DNA of 62,000 nt from Chrysomallon squamiferum (GCA_012295275.1 CM022673.1:18653810-18715809); one strand, 5' to 3'. Counted from the first letter of the stretch, positions 1 to 16,565 are shown. Numbers and translations are program-made. Notes: generated from the sequence alone by a model not told the origin.

Positions 1-1453
1 TTAGCTCTATTTCATTGTTTTCTTCTGTTTTAATCAAATTCATCGCAATATTTATTTATTTCACTGCTTACGCAACAAATGAAACAAAACTTGTCTGCAC
101 CTGAATGATATAGATACATGGATAACTGTTTAAGCTTTTGTCAATAAAACTGACTAATATATTTTTTCAGAAGAGGACAGCTTTGGCACGAGTCAAGAAG
201 TCTATGGCCATTTAATAAAAATGTCTTATTGTTTTGATTTATGCAAGATAAAATATACTACTGTATCTGATCATACCAGAAATCTAAAAAATAGCAACAA
301 CGTTATACAGATAGATAGATAGACACACAGACACACACACACAGACAGATAGATAAACTTCTCCAGGCCATATGTCCAGTTGGGTTAGCAATGTTGTTAC
401 ACAAAGTTTAAACGAGTATGAAAATAACGAAATAATGAACGTATGAATAGATTATTTCATGAATGTGTGAACTGAACGAATGAATGCATGAATGACAGAA
501 GGAAAGAATTCATGAATGAATTAATGAAGAACGAATAGCTGAATTAACGAATAAATAAATGGATTAATAATTAAATGAATAAACGAATTAATGAATTAAT
601 GAAAGAAGAACGAGCAAATTGCACGAATGAATGGAAGAATGACTTTATTAAAATAATACAGAAATCCTTATATCCATTCATATGTGTTATCTTAGTAAAT
701 TTGCTAATTAAATTAAATTACATTTAATTAAACTAAGTTTCCTAATATTCATGTATATGTCATAGTAAATGTGCTATCCACAAACAAGATTAACCGAGAG
801 TGAGGCACTTTAACCCTGAACAGAGATAAAAAACCAAATACACAAAGTCTGTGGAAAACAACTCAAACATGCGGACTCTGACCCGCGTCTCACTGCACGA
901 GTTACGCTCTATCAAGTATGCAGGCGTGTTTCCGTGTGTAGATGCACTTGCATATATAAATGTATCAGAATATAAAATTATATCTTTGTTAAAAGGTTTG
1001 GTTTACAGACATGTGTTCACTGCTTGTTAACATTTCAAGATGTTCTGTTTACTTACGCAGCCACGTTATGAAATGGAAAGCTTTAGTGAGGCCATTTGCA
1101 TCTACGTCATGCAGGTAACAGGCACTAGGTTACGGAGGTTGTTTATTTTTGTATGTATATTTTGGGGGAGGGGGATTATTTATAACAGTTTAAGATATGA
1201 GTAAAATAATAAATATTTAAAATTTATATGTTTCTGCACTTCATTTACTTGATCTGTTCTCGATTAATTCATGTCATCGTCAATTTCATCTCCCTCTATC
1301 TTGCTTGCTTTATTTGTCCTTTATTCCTATTTCCTTTTTAATTCCTTTTATCTTCGCCTCTTCCTTTCTTCTTCACTTCTTTCTTTCTTCCTTCCTATGT
1401 CTGTCTCATTTCTTCCTATATAAATTACATTTAAAGAGTCTGTTACACTGCAG
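1..1453. other. Upstream flank and intron, no firm gene
   Basis: AT-rich DNA with a degenerate GAAT-type tetranucleotide stretch at about 415-650 and a GATA/CACA microsatellite at about 305-355. No start codon or mitochondrial presequence exon for the ACSF2-like gene could be found here, although its first visible exon needs an upstream exon ending in phase 2. That exon may lie outside the window. A possible terminal exon of another gene near position 171 is listed separately. Confidence 0.5.
171..215 (+). CDS. Possible terminal exon of an upstream gene
   Basis: A strong acceptor (pyrimidine run ending in TTTTTTCAG) is followed by a 45-base stretch. In one frame it ends in TAA overlapping an AATAAA signal and would encode a basic tail ending KKSMAI. 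A second frame stays open much longer, so the reading is ambiguous. No homologue is recognised. It could belong to a gene mostly left of the window, or be chance. Confidence 0.2.
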   Translation, partial: KRTALARVKKSMAI

Positions 1454-4400
1454 GAAGAAAGAAGACAAGTTAAAATGGAGCTATGTAAGTGGAGTTTCTG
1501 AGAAACCTCTGTTAGGAGTCACTGTTGGTCAGCGGCTGCAGACACAGGCAGAACAATTCCCAGACAGAGACGCCTTCGTTTTCACTAAGACTGGTGTGAG
1601 GAAAACGTTTTCAGAACTTCTCACTGATGTAAGTATTTATACAACTTGTTCTCTTTGATTATCCACCAGATATTCATCGTCAGCGTCATTGTTGTCGTTA
1701 CTGTTGCTGTTGCTGCTGCTGTTTCATTTTCGTTGTTGTTTAGTTTGCTTTCTTTAATTTGACCTACTTACTAGTTACTAGTTAGTTAGTTAGTCAATTA
1801 GTTAGTTAATTAGTTGGTTAGTTACTTAATTTGTATTATTATTACTGCTACTACTATTATTATTATTATTGTTATTATTAACATCATCATCATCAGTCAT
1901 CACTGTCATTATCATCGCCATCATCATCATCATTGTCTGAAAAGAAACTTATGGTAATTACTACAGATTTGTCATATTATCGATGATATTGTATTACTGG
2001 CAAGTCTCCGAGACCAGTTACGTTTAAAACAATGCAACAGACTGACCTTTTATCTTACTAACAGTGCAGCGAAGTAATTGAAGATTATCAGTGTAATATT
2101 GTAATGTCAATATAAACGTACCGTATGTTATAATCCTAATTACGTTTTTTTTTGTTTTCTAAGACTTTAAAAGTATGTAGAAACTTTACTATCACTTGAA
2201 AAGTTTCGGAGATTGTGGATTATTGAAACGACATTTGTTACCACTTTGTATAAATGTTTTCAATTTACTGCTTTTAATTTAAAATAATAATAAGAAGAAG
2301 ATGAAGAAGAAGAAGAAGAAGAAATAAAAAGAACGAAAAGAAAAAGTCGTCTGTTAAATCACAAAAGATAAATATGAAAATTAAAATTAAAAATAATTGA
2401 ATAGTTTCTATTATATATATATATGAATATGGTGTGATGAATGAAAAATAAGTAGTAATGTCTTTGTGTTTGAATAACCGCACTGTGATGTTAACGATGT
2501 AATTATTTTCAGGTAGATAAGCTTGCTGCGGGATTCTTATCTCTAGGCCTCAGACCCGGAGACAGAGTGGGTGTGTGGGGTCCCAACTCTGCCGAATGGT
2601 TAACCACGCTGTTTGCTGCAGCTAGAGCCGGATTAATACTGGTACTTTAAAAATACCTGTGTCTACAGATGTCACATAACCTGGATAATGAAGATTACAA
2701 CGACATAATGATAAATATATGTAGCTAATTATATAATTTGGATTTCAAAAATGAAACATACAAAATATTTCTTTGTATTTTTCTTTAAATTCTCTTGATC
2801 ATGTTTTTCATGCTATAGACAGACACCTATGTACGTTCGTAAGTTGAGTGTGTTTGTAAAGACGTGATTTTATTGTTCCATTGTGTTTATGCAGGTCACG
2901 ATCACTTCAAATTTAAAAGCGAAGCAGATGGAGTATATATTAAATAAAGTGAGTACAGACTGAATGTTTATGTTCAAAAAACAACAACAAAACAACCTCT
3001 GTCGCTATCATTAGTGGGAATGGAGAGAAGTGGGAAGGGCTAATATGAGATAAATGATACAAAAACAAATGAGCTATAATGCTAGTAAGACATACAAACA
3101 GCTGTACATGTCAGCTTCGTGTTACTTGTGTATTATCATAATATTCTAAAAGTAAGCCTTGTGGTTAAAAATAAAGAACTGGCTAAATATTATTAGTGTA
3201 TAAAATCAATAAATAAAATAAAATAAAATAAATAAACAAGTGAACAATGTTTCAGGTGAAGTGTAAGGCACTAGTTACAAGTATGTCTACAGCTGAAGTG
3301 GACTTCTACAACGTTTTGTTAGAACTGATTCCAGAACTTACAGCCGCTGCTCCAGGACACATCAAAAGTCGTCTGTATGATATTACATAAATTAGCATAT
3401 TAAACTAGTCCGTCTGTCCTGTCCACATCAAACTTACCCCACATTTCTTTTTCATCATTCTCTACTTCTTTCTCCCTCTCCGTATCTCCTTTACTAATTT
3501 TCTTTATCAACTCTTTGAGAAACGTAGCTCTTTAGAACAGTGCTGAACAGGGATGAATTTAGTCGAACGACCAATCATTTTCCTCTCTCATTTCCACGCT
3601 CATCTCGCGACTGATCTATCAAATGTTATGATATGTGCTTTCCCTGTTAAGGGAAGGTTTGTGTAAAAGATCCTCTGCGCTTCAGTTTTACTAAACAATT
3701 TATTTATCTTTCATAATCATCCTTATTTTCTTTCAGCTTACCTAATCTGGAAACTGTAATTATACCAGGACCGGAAAAACACCAGTAAGTAAAACATTTT
3801 GACAGAATAAAGTTTTTTTTCGTTCAGAACAAGTATCAGAGAGGGAAAGGAAAGCTGACAAGATGCAAGGAATGGAAGATGTAAATAAAATTGAAAAAGA
3901 GGAGAAGCAAGGTGAACAGAAAAGGGAAAGTTAGAAATATATGGTCAGAAGATAGCCCGTCATTACAAAAATAGAAATGGATGACAAGGTGAAAAGACGA
4001 TTCTAAATAAAACACTGATTTTTGTTTGAAAAAAAATCACAATATTTTTCTTTCACATTTTTGAATATCATGATATTTAATGACTTGAAATTATCTTATT
4101 TTTATTACGTAAACATATTCTCCAGGGGGACATTTTCGTTCTGTGATGTACTGAATTTCGGTGGCTCCACTGAAAGACAAGACTTGTTTGATCTACAGAG
4201 GAAAATACACTTCGATGACACAGCCTTCATAGTGTTTACGTCGGTAAGGTTTATTATTAATGAATAATTAAATCAGTAATTGTTTTGAAGCATAACCATC
4301 CGTTATGTGTAAAACTTTATATTTTAATGCAACCAAGTAACAGGAATCTGCGGTATTTCTGTGAATGTTTAACTTAGGTCTAACTTTTTAGACAAAAGAG

Positions 4401-4570
4401 TGTTACTAGTTGTAGTAGTGAAGAAAAACAACATATAATATAATTACTATAACTTTTATTATTATTATCGTTACTACTACTGCTACTACTACAACTACTA
4501 CTAGTGCTGTTCTTATCGTTGTTGTTGTTATTATTATTATTATCATCATCATTATCATTATTATAATAAT

Positions 4571-4624
<54 letters not shown>

Positions 4625-5152
4625 CTGTGGTAGTAGTAGTAGTATTTTAATCTCATATATCCGATATTAACTTTGTTATTAACTGATTCTGTAAGAGCAT
4701 ATTTATTTCAAACAAAGACAGGTTTGAAAGGTTTACTGAATCAAATTATACTCTCTCTACCTGTCTGTCTACAAGTCTACTGTCTGTCTCTATATTTCTA
4801 TATGTACCTCTCTCTCATATATATATATAAATCTTGATAGATGGATGAATGGGTGGATGTGTGGGATAGTGAATCGATGGATAACATAATATTTTGACTA
4901 TTTCATTAATTGCTCACTGCGTAAATGGCTTGAATATAAGGATTGTCTTGTTGTGTTATAACAGGTGTACATCTGTAAGTGCAGTGCCCACTCTATTCAC
5001 GGACATGCTAAACCACCCAGAACTGAAGAACTACGACCTGACGTCATTAGATAGAGGACTCATAGGTGGCTCTCCCATTCCGTCTGAAATAATGAGACGA
5101 GTCATTCAAGATATGCATTTAAAATACCTAGCAGTAAGTAGCGAAATGTCAC

Positions 5153-5240
<88 letters not shown>

Positions 5241-8200
5241 AACACACACACACAAACAAACAAACAAACACACACATATAGATACATATACATATAATTA
5301 TGCAAATACAAACACATAGTACCATATATAAACACACAATATAGAATTTACTGATAGAATAAGCGGCTTAATAAGAGAAACTTTTGATTTTCGTTTGAAT
5401 TCTTAGCCAGTTTACGGATCCACTGAACTTGGACCGTTTGTGTTCCAGTCACTTCTGGAAGATTTAGATGAGTTACGATCGTCAACTGTAGGAACTGTTC
5501 AGAATCACACTGAAGTAAGATTCTCTTAGCTGGATAACGTTATAATCTGTGAGACTTCCCCAGCTGACGCTAAATGACAGGATTATCAGACTGCTTGTTT
5601 ATAACAAATATAATCTGTTAGCTCCTTAAGTCATCGTGCGATACTATATGAGTGGCTTTACGTTATCTTGCAATGTTTGAATATGTGTGTGTGTGTGTGT
5701 GTGTGTGCGTGTGTGTGTGTGTGTGGCTTTAAGTCAATGCATATGCTTGTTTCAAATGATTTATTTATATAAGTAAATAATCGTCACCATTTACAAAATA
5801 TTTTATGTACTAATGTTTATAAAATATTAATTTGAACATCAATGAGTGCCCTGTTGTGTAACAAAAATAACGTTTTTTCTGGGAACAAAACAGTCTTCAT
5901 TTGTAAAATTTACAGTTTTCGTATACAAATACATTTATTTATTTATCATCATCATCATAACTATTATTATTATTATTATTATTATTGTTGTTGTTATTAT
6001 TATTATTATTATTATTTAAAGGCAAAGATAATTGACAGAGATGGGAATGTTGTAAAAGTCGGTGAGTCGGGTGAGGTTTGCATTAGAGGATACAGCGTCT
6101 TTCACGAATACTGGAACGACAAAGAGAAAACCGACACAGTGTTAACAAAACACAGGTGGTTTCACACTAGGTAAATATTCCATTTTTCTTTCCTATATTT
6201 AACTTCATGTAAATTTGGCTTATATTTAATTTAATATCACTTCGTTTTACACTTAATTTAATATCACTTAGTTTTATACTTAACTACATATCACTTTGCT
6301 TACACTTAACTACATATCACTTTGCTTACACTTAACTACATATCACTCAGTCTTACATTTAACTACATATCACTCTGTCTTACATTTAACTACATATCAC
6401 TTTGCTTACACTTAACTACATATCACTTTGCTTACACTTAATTACATATCACTTTGTCTTACACTTAACTACATATCACTTTGTCTTACACTTAACTACA
6501 TATCACTTTGTCTTGTCTTACACTTAACTACATATCACTTTGTCTTACACTTAACTACATATCACTCTGTCTTACATTTAACTACATATCACTTTGTCTT
6601 ACACTTAACTACATATCACTTTGTCTTACACTTAACTACATATCACTTTGTCTTACACTTAACTACATATCACTTTGTCTTACACTTAACTACATATCAC
6701 TCTGTCTTGTACTTAACTACATATCACTTTGTCTTACACTTAACTACATATCACTTTGTCTTTTACACTTAACTACATATCACTCAGTCTTACACTTAAC
6801 TACATATCACTTTGTCTTACACTTAACTACATATCACTTTGTCTTACACTTAACTACATATCACTCAGTCTTACATTTAACTACATATCACTTTGTCTTA
6901 CACTTAACTACATATCACTTTGTCTTACACTTAACTACATATCACTTTGTCTTACACTTAACTACATATCACTCTGTCTTGTACTTAACTACATATCACT
7001 TTGTCTTACACTTAACTACATATCACTTTGTCTTACACTTAACTACATATCACTTTGTCTTGTACTTAACTACATATCACTTTGTCTTACACTTAACTAC
7101 ATATCACTTTGTCTTACACTTAACTACATATCACTTTGTCTTACACTTAACTACATATCACTTTGTCTTACACTTAACTACATATCACTTTGTCTTACAC
7201 TTAACTACATATCACTTTGTCTTACACTTAACTACATATCACTTTGTCTTACACTTAACTACATATCACTTTGTCTTACACTTAACTACATATCACTTTG
7301 TCTTACGCTTAACTACATATCACTTTGTCTTACACTTAACTACATATCACTTTGTCTTACACTTAACTACATATCACTTTGTCTTACACTTAACTACATA
7401 TCACTTTGTCTTACACTTAACTACATATCACTTTGTCTTTCTTTAACTACTTACACTTAACTACATATCACTTTGTCTTACACTTAACTACATATCACTT
7501 TGTCTTACACTTAACTACATATCACTTTGTCTTACACTTAACTACATATCACTTTGTCTTACACTTAACTACATATCACTCTGTCTTACATTTAACTACA
7601 TATCACTTTGTCTTACACTTAACTACATATCACTTTGTCTTACACTTAACTACATATCACTTTGTCTTACACTTAACTACATATCACTTTGTCTTACACT
7701 TAACTACATATCACTTTGTCTTACACTTAACTACATATCACTTTGTCTTACACTTAACTACATATCACTTTGTCTTACACTTAACTACATATCACTTTGT
7801 CTTACACTTAACTACATATCACTTTGTCTTACACTTAACTACATATCACTTTGTCTTGTACTTAACTACATATCACTTTGTCTTACACTTAACTACATAT
7901 CACTTTGTCTTACACTTAACTACATATCACTTTCCTTACACTTAACTACATATCACTCAGTCTTACATTTAACTACATATCACTTTGTCTTGTACTTAAC
8001 TACATATCACTTTGTCTTACATTTAACTACATATCACTTTGTCTTACACTTAGCTACATAACACTTTGTCTTACACTTTATGCATCGTACACAAACGCAA
8101 TCAAAATGAAGTAAATAGCGTGACATTAGCCAACATGCAGGATATTCAGAAAGATAATGATCTAATATGTCTGCCCCTTACATTAATTAGATATATATAA

Positions 8201-8991
8201 ACACGAGAAAGATACTTTTGTATTCGTACTTTTTTCTTCTTTTGTCTTTATTCTGTTTTTGACTATACTGTCTCTCCGCTTAGTTATTTATTTCTGCGAC
8301 AATATTAGAGAACTCGACAACATTTATCATTTTAGTTTCCTCATCTCTGCTATTAAAGTATTTCATCGTTTACAGAGATATTGGTGTTTTAAACGAAGAC
8401 GGCTATTTACAAATAGTAGGGAGAATGACTGACATGATAATACGAGGAGGAGTCAACATTTATCCTAAAGAGATTGAAGAGTTGTTGTATGACCATCCAA
8501 AGATTCATGCAGCAGAGGTTTGTCAGAAAAATGTATTATACTTGTATATATCCAAACTCTGGTTTTACTTATATAATAGTATTTAATACATTCAGAGAGG
8601 CATATGGTAAGTAATATACTGAATATGTTAAAACGAATCTTAATGTTGAGATACAGATCGTACATAGTTTGGAAGGAATAGTGTGATAAGTGATATAAAA
8701 ACGAATAAGTATAATGGCAGTAAGACATAGAAAGAGCTGTATATTTCTGTGTGTGTGTGTGTGTGTGTGTCTGTGTGTCTGTGTGTGTGTGTGTCTGTGT
8801 GTGAAAACAGGAATTAAATATCCTATGACTGATAATTAACTATACACTCAGTCTTTTACAGGTATTTTAAATCGTCTATTTTAATTAGAGTGATAACTCT
8901 ACATTCTTTTTCTGTAGTTATTGCTTATGATATTATGCCACTGTCACATACATCTTCTTCTTCTTCTTCTTTTTTTTCTTCTCATTATTAC

Positions 8992-9058
<67 letters not shown>

Positions 9059-9179
9059 GATTGATTGATTGATTGATTCTTTGTTGTTATTGATGATGAT
9101 GATGTTTTCTGATGTTATTCTATTATCATATTATCATCTAGTCCGACGAAGTCTGACTGTAATAAATAATCGTCGGACT

Positions 9180-9227
<48 letters not shown>

Positions 9228-9315
9228 ACGACCAGACAGTCGCTGCTGCACGCTTTGCTGGTCAGTAGCCGTGTTATAAATAGTTCACAGTCGGGAAAAC
9301 CGTTTCCTTTTTTAA

Positions 9316-9364
<49 letters not shown>

Positions 9365-10353
9365 CAGTTCAATACTTCATTAAAGAAATCTAAAAATTCG
9401 ATGATTTAATATTAAAAGTGTTTTGAAATGTCTTTATATGATATTAATTCAGTTAATCAGTATTCTTTCATTTTATTGAACAAACGGGATGTTCACTATT
9501 AATTTGTTCCTGGTCACATATAATATGTATTTTTGAAACAAACAAAAAATATATTGTCTTTCTCTACAAGATTGTTGGTGTACCAGAAGATCGACTGGGA
9601 GAACAAGTTTGTGCTTTCATCATTCTGAAACCATCTGTGACGTGCACCCAGCGAGAAATCCAGGAATACTGCAAACAGAGAGTAAGTAACAAACCAGCAA
9701 TAGTTTCTTCCTAAACAAACAATAGTACTTCATTTAATGAGCATCCTTAAAGAAAGATACCCATATGACAAAGATCGGATACCTGACAGTTGCATGCTAT
9801 GTCTCTCTATATTTTTCATAATTTGTGATGCTAAAAAGACGTCTGCCGATGTAATTATTTCCTCGAAACACAATAAATGACAAATAATATGCACATATAA
9901 ATCACATCTGTAGTTTAGCCATTAACGACAAGAAAATTATTTTCTGTGTTTGACTGACTGAATGCGTGATTGATTGATTGACTGATTTGTTTAATGTTTA
10001 CTTTTATTTATTATTTTTATTTATCATCATTATTAATAGTAATGATAGAGTAATGGCATTAATAACAAAACTGATGAATAGATTGAATAGTAACCAAAAC
10101 TTTGAAAGGCACTGACTGTCTCAGAAGTCTTAATTCTACCTTGTACGAAGCTAATATTCCACGTACGAATGTATAGGCTGAGAGTTTACTGAAAGAACAT
10201 TTAAAATACGCTGATTAATACATTCTATTTCAGAATGCAAACAACAAGGTTCCCAGTGTTGTGTTTTTCGTGGATTCCTTCCCGCTCGACCCCCTTGGAA
10301 AACCCAAGAAGAGAAAGTTAAAGGAAATGGCCATTAACATGTTGAAATTGTAA
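1454..10353 (+). CDS. ACSF2: ACSF2-like medium-chain acyl-CoA synthetase, exon(s) missing
   Basis: Adenylate-forming enzyme family: ATP, CoA and a fatty acid give acyl-CoA, in mitochondria for ACSF2. Visible exons: 1454-1628, 2513-2641, 2895-2948, 3256-3374, 3737-3784, 4126-4243, 4965-5133, 5407-5514, 6022-6170, 8376-8517, 9571-9681, 10234-10353. Landmarks are WGPNSAEW, the stem leading to the ATP loop (ending FTS), YGSTE, a DMIIRGG hinge segment and the C-terminal GKPKK holding the catalytic lysine. About 480 residues are readable; the human protein has about 615. Between 4243 (phase 0) and 4965 (phase 2) the phases do not match and roughly 95 residues, including the TSGTTGxPKG loop, are absent. 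The usual TGD motif reads TRD across the 6170/8376 junction. The family call is firm. Whether the gene works is not: it may be a pseudogene, or an exon may be lost from the assembly. Confidence 0.85.
4573..4640. repeat. (GTA)n microsatellite in ACSF2-like intron
   Basis: Runs of GTA with one interruption, inside the intron where the exon(s) for the ATP-binding loop would be expected. Its position makes local assembly collapse a fair explanation for the missing exon. Confidence 0.85.
5155..5237. repeat. (CT)n microsatellite
   Basis: About 80 bases of uninterrupted CT just after the donor at 5134, followed by short CA and CAAA runs. It gives spurious serine/leucine and arginine/glutamate reading frames on the two strands. 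Confidence 0.95.
6235..8075. repeat. 27-bp minisatellite array, copy 1
   Basis: A tandem array of a 27-base unit containing ACTTAACTACATATCAC and a CTTTGTCTTAC segment, about 68 units by length. It fills most of the intron between ACSF2-like exons 6022-6170 and 8376-8517. Because 27 is a multiple of three and the unit has no stop in some frames, it yields long nine-residue-repeat open frames that are not genes. Variants differ by CTCTG for CTTTG, TTTAAC for CTTAAC and loss of a few bases. The same array occurs at 17.8-19.06 kb. Confidence 0.97.
8985..9361. repeat. Microsatellite cluster (ATT)n, (ATC)n, (GT)n
   Basis: (ATT)n at about 8985-9057, (ATC)n at about 9181-9227 and (GT)n at about 9320-9361, all in the intron before ACSF2-like exon 9571-9681. 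Between them is ordinary AT-rich sequence with no coding signal. Confidence 0.9.
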
Positions 10354-10493
10354 TAATTTAGGAAAAACAACAAAAACAAAAAAGACACACAAAAAGAAAA
10401 CAACAACAAACAATATCTGATCTTTCTCTTAATTGACGTGTTGATAAATCAGATGTTAACTGAGTTTCCTTACTAACCTTCTTAACTTTGTTT

Positions 10494-10499
10494 AATAAA
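10494..10499 (+). terminator. Poly(A) signal of ACSF2-like gene
   Basis: First AATAAA after the stop at 10351-10353, about 140 bases downstream, in a normal position for 3' end formation. Confidence 0.6.
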
Positions 10500-12430
<1,931 letters not shown>

Positions 12431-12442
12431 GCGGATATGTTT

Positions 12443-12502
12443 CTTATCCTTATATCTAAACCAGTGTGATTGGCTGAAACAGACCGTGCACGGGCTATAA
12501 AA
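12443..12502 (+). promoter_or_regulatory. S1 promoter: TATA box, ATTGG box, GATA-type site
   Basis: TATAAAA at 12496-12502 lies about 37 bases before the ATG. A GTGATTGGCTG (inverted CCAAT) lies about 30 bases upstream of it, and a CTTATC (GATA-factor core on the minus strand) is at 12443-12448. The segment is conserved at 21380-21500 in S2, where the TATA box reads TATACAA. Function is inferred from motif and spacing only. Confidence 0.55.
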
Positions 12503-12538
12503 CTGATGTCTTCCTAATGCTGAATAACAAGGCTGGAG

Positions 12539-14101
12539 ATGATGAAGATTTTAATATTTGTCTGCATGCTGGTTATTCTGCTGCAACCAAGCAGCGCGCA
12601 GTCTGTAGAGAAAATCAGCGATTCTCTAAGTGAAAGAGAAGATGAGCTTGACGTAACCAAACTGACAGACGAACAGATCAGTCAGCTGTTAGAGCTCGCG
12701 CAGTCAGGACTGAAAAGAGCAGCTGGTTTGTATTCTCTTACCATTAATATGTTTTTACATATTTATAACTTCTGAGTACATATACATACACACCTAAACA
12801 CACATAACATATACTCATTCTATACAACATGTTTGCATGTATATATGAATGTATGTAAGTATGTATATCTGTATGTATGTTTGTATGCATCTGTGTATGT
12901 GTCTAACTACAACTATGTACATATGCATACACATACACACATCAGCATACACGCATTACGTATATACAGACTGAAGATAGAAAGAACGTATTTATGTATG
13001 TATGTATGTATGTATACACCGGTAAGAAATTTAGAATCTCGTACCAGTGATACCCGAGACGGTTCAAGCATATACAAATTAACGTGGCTAAAAATGTATG
13101 ACAGATATATAGATATATTTTGATGTTTGGCGCATGTGGTACGGTTAATAACGTGAATGCAGTTTACAAAAGAAATAATGTATGATATACAAATTATATC
13201 TTACGGAAATCAACAGGGCGAGACATTTATAATGAAGGGTGAAAAGGCCCAATCACAGACGTCTTGCCACATTCTTTCTTACTGTATGGAAACTAATAGG
13301 ACACCAAGTGATGGCTGTATTATGTCATGTCTGATATCTTGGGGATAGAAGTTTGACCGCAAATGAGATATAATAAATCAGTATACAGTAAATAATTTAT
13401 GCTTATTTAAAAATAAAGTTAATATAGTTAAAATCAGTAATTTCTTTAGAAAATTAAACACTTGCGCAATGTTGTTACAGATTATTTTACAATTATTGTG
13501 TTTTATTTCAGATGAACTGCTGGATAAAGGTGCTGAACTACTGAATAAACGTCAGAAACTTCCTAAGTTCAATTTCACACCTGGTAACAAACCTCCCTTG
13601 CCTAAGTTCAATTTCAAACTACCACCACCACCTCCTAAACTCAACTTGGGTAAGTTAGTTTTACTTTCTTCATCGATACGTCAATACAGTTTGTACATTT
13701 GAAATCACTGTTCCAAATCTTAATACAACAAAAACTAAAACACAGAACATATTGCTAATTGGTGTAAAATATGTATTTATTTCGAAATTCGAGTGAATCA
13801 GTTTACTAACTTTTGTGTTTCGATCTGTTTAAGAATATCGATATATCGATATTATTATTATAATTATTATTAGTAGTAGTAGTAGTAGTAGAATTGTTGT
13901 TTTTGTTGCTCCTTTTGCAGTTTTGCTTTGTTTTATTTTATTTTATTTTACTTCTTTTTTCTTTTTTTTTCAGGGAAAGGTTTTAGTTTGGGAGCTGGCG
14001 GTCTGTCGTATCAAAAGGGAAACTTCAGAGTAAATCTCACACCAACATTTTCTGGACTAAAACCAACCGGAGGACGACTAACCGTTCAGTTCAGGTTTTG
14101 A
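12539..14101 (+). CDS. S1: secreted precursor with glycine-rich C-terminal domain
   Basis: Three exons: 12539-12725, 13512-13649, 13974-14101, phases 1 and 1, giving 150 residues. Residues 1-21 are a clear signal peptide (MMKILIFVCMLVILLQPSSA). Next comes an acidic helical stretch ending GLKRAAG, then ELLNKRQKL. Both contain a Lys-Arg pair that could be a proprotein cleavage site. A proline-rich segment with two PKFNF motifs follows, then a 42-residue glycine-rich domain starting GKGFSLGAGGLSY and ending in FRF. No cysteines are visible. I do not recognise a named family. The Gly/aromatic alternation resembles beta-rich antimicrobial G domains of the attacin type, which is only a resemblance. 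AATAAA at 14169-14174 follows. Confidence 0.8.
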
Positions 14102-15485
<1,384 letters not shown>

Positions 15486-15538
15486 ACATAAAAAGGAACC
15501 TCACTGTAACACGCTTCAGTACTGACTACGACACGACA

Positions 15539-16552
15539 ATGTTTGTGAAAATTTTACTCCTCTTGGTTGTTCTAGTGAGTGTCAACTCTCTTCCAGTTGC
15601 TGAATGGAGTCAGGCAGATCTGGGCAAGTACAACTCACACTAATAAGTGAAATTATAGCAAAATCGAGAATAAGCTAAAATAAGTTCATATAATTTGTAA
15701 AGATCAGGTGACGGGTACCTGAATGATATTAAAAATAAAAAAAAAAAAAATAATAAAATAATAAATAATAAAAAATAAAAAAAAAAATAAACTATTACAA
15801 AACTAGATATATATGCGAATAAAAACATAACAGTACAAGTGACAATATTTGATAGTTATAATAAACGTAAAATGTTCTGTTACAGAAGATCTATTCAATT
15901 CAGAAGAGTTGGCAAAACGTGATTTGAGTTACGATCTTGGTAAGATTTTGTTTAGAGAATAAGCTGACAACATAAACGCTTGTAGTTGAGCGGTTTCCAG
16001 CCTGTGCTCCGCGGACTCCCGGGGGATCCGTAATGATTGTATTCGTCCGAGCGCTAAGTTTAAAACTTCAAAACGCTGAAATGTAAAATGTATAGTTATC
16101 ACGATCAGGCTGATAAAGATAAACTTTTAAAATTTTATATATATCTTTAACTGAATAAATATATATATATATTTCAAATGAGAGATGGGTCTGAGAAAGA
16201 GATTTTATCGTTAATCAGTAAAATCGGCTTATTAATTAGACAGACTTTTTAAAAATCTGGGTCAGTTAGCTTTCATATATATATATATATATTTACTCAC
16301 ACAGAGAAACATGAATCTATACATACATACGTAAATACATTTACAATAAACTTATTCAAACAGTGTAAATACATAAATTCAACATAACAGTATCTGCAAC
16401 ACTGTTTGTTTTCAGGACATGGTTTCAGCATAGGCACAGGAGGATTGCAGTACACCAATCCATCCGGCAGTTTCACAGCTGGAGTTAAACCACTCTTTAA
16501 CGGAATTAAACCATCCGGAGCATACGCCGGTTTCACCTACCACTTCGGTTAA
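15539..16552 (+). CDS. T1: small secreted precursor, sister of S1
   Basis: Three exons: 15539-15623, 15886-15939, 16416-16552, 91 residues. Residues 1-18 form a signal peptide (MFVKILLLLVVLVSVNSL begins the protein). A short acidic pro-segment ends ELAKR, a Lys-Arg pair, and the rest is a 53-residue glycine-rich stretch starting DLSYDLG then GHGFSIGTGGLQY. Its pattern matches the S1 C-terminal domain: G-x-GFS-x-G-x-GGL-x-Y, later P-x-F-x-G-x-KP-x-G, ending in an aromatic. The frame requires exon 1 to use a GC donor (CTGG/GCAAGT), because the nearby GT choice meets a stop. No cysteines. It reads as a precursor releasing a glycine-rich peptide; activity is unknown. Confidence 0.78.
15985..16085. 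mobile_element. Possible hAT-type MITE end in T1 intron 2
   Basis: The segment contains CCTGTGCTCCGCGGACTCCC and following GGGGGATCCG, strongly GC-rich in an AT-rich intron. It is like the palindromic ends of many non-autonomous hAT elements. The other end was not found. The same block is in T2 at about 24344-24450, where the exon 2 deletion stops exactly at its edge. Confidence 0.35.
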
Positions 16553-16565
16553 CTTACTTTAAGTG

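Noticed and set aside
840-935. Possible tRNA-derived fragment
   Set aside because: A weak B-box-like stretch only; no cloverleaf could be drawn.
6428-7945. Long open frames of nine-residue repeats ([18 protein letters not shown])
   Set aside because: They are translations of the 27-bp non-coding minisatellite inside an intron; several frames are open at once and no splice or start signals fit.
9182-9227. CRISPR-like or other regular array
   Set aside because: The window is eukaryotic and the regular repeats are microsatellites without unique spacers.
16297-16536. Minus-strand frame opposite the T1 and T2 terminal exons
   Set aside because: Antisense shadow of a conserved plus-strand exon with acceptor, stop and poly(A) signal.
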